From the NCBI GenBank assembly GCA_016212245.1, contig JACRGU010000023.1:1-13187 (forward strand): a stretch of DNA of 13,187 nt. The letters are read 5' to 3'. The stretch comes from Nitrospirota bacterium. GTDB taxonomy: Bacteria; Nitrospirota; Thermodesulfovibrionia; Thermodesulfovibrionales; SM23-35. This document shows, one piece after another, positions 13,053-13,187 of this stretch (position 1 is the first letter of the stretch; each line of letters starts with the position of its first letter). A model generated the notes under the pieces. It was not told the DNA's origin and did not search any database. It worked only from the letters and a program-made list of their open reading frames with translations. Made by a program: the position numbers and the translations under genes.

Positions 13053-13187
13053 ATGGACGCAAAAAAGATTTTATTAACCTTTTTACTTACCTTTTTTACC
13101 TTGGCTTTCATTCCTTTTGTCTATAGTGAGACCATAGTCTTTGGCCCAGAAACTTATACCCGTGGCACAGGGAAACCACAGAAGGTA
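13053..13187 (+). CDS. Exported repeat-family protein, paralogue (partial)
   Basis: Only the first 45 residues are inside the window. The ATG has AGGAGG 6 bases upstream. The sequence is a signal peptide (MDAKKILLTFLLTFFTLAF, cleavage near VYSET), then ETIVFGPETYTRGTGKPQKV. This aligns with the GPLVWGPKKYVRETGKPYVV start of the mature part of the gene at 11886, so the two are tandem paralogues. Function is unknown. The family module suggests an extracytoplasmic, surface or structural protein. Confidence 0.8.
   Translation, partial: MDAKKILLTFLLTFFTLAFIPFVYSETIVFGPETYTRGTGKPQKV

Overview
The window reads as chromosomal DNA of a Gram-negative bacterium. It has moderate A+T content and AGGAGG-type ribosome binding sites. 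LapA/LapB domains point to an LPS-bearing outer membrane. The gene mix (a bacterial archaemetzincin, LapB, and exported 'GPK..Y.R.TGKP' repeat-family proteins) would fit Nitrospirota or a related deep-branching lineage. That placement is inference from protein flavour only.

Left block (1-4060): miaA and mutL both lie on the minus strand in the classical mutL-miaA order. Between them, on the opposite strand, sits a two-gene AbiE-type toxin/antitoxin cassette. It has its own consensus promoter (TTGACA-17-TATAAT) and an 18-bp perfect palindrome just after the expected transcription start. The order is toxin then antitoxin, the reverse of the usual abiE arrangement.

Middle block (4160-7005): an N-terminally eroded archaemetzincin is followed by the housekeeping genes proA, nadD and rsfS. 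A roughly 90-bp dispersed repeat with nested hairpins lies between nadD and rsfS. The rsfS frame is intact but has no ATG, GTG or TTG where the gene should start.

Right-centre block (7005-10870): a tightly packed plus-strand run begins with a single polypeptide that fuses LapA and LapB (LPS-assembly regulators). A sodium:solute symporter follows, then a compact NagA-type amidohydrolase. Junctions are 1-bp overlap, direct abutment and 19-bp overlap, so the run is probably co-transcribed and translationally coupled with rsfS.

Right block (10871-13187): a MITE-like element with 13-bp terminal inverted repeats supplies the last codons of the NagA-like gene. It is followed by an exported metallo-beta-lactamase-fold hydrolase and by two tandem paralogues of an exported protein family. 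The first paralogue carries a -1 frameshift and an inserted GC-rich palindromic repeat. The second runs off the window.

The most striking overall pattern is that at least five unrelated short repeat families lie in or at the edge of coding sequences here. In miaA, mutL and the right-hand exported protein the insertion leaves the reading frame open. No tRNA, rRNA, CRISPR array or transposase gene was seen.
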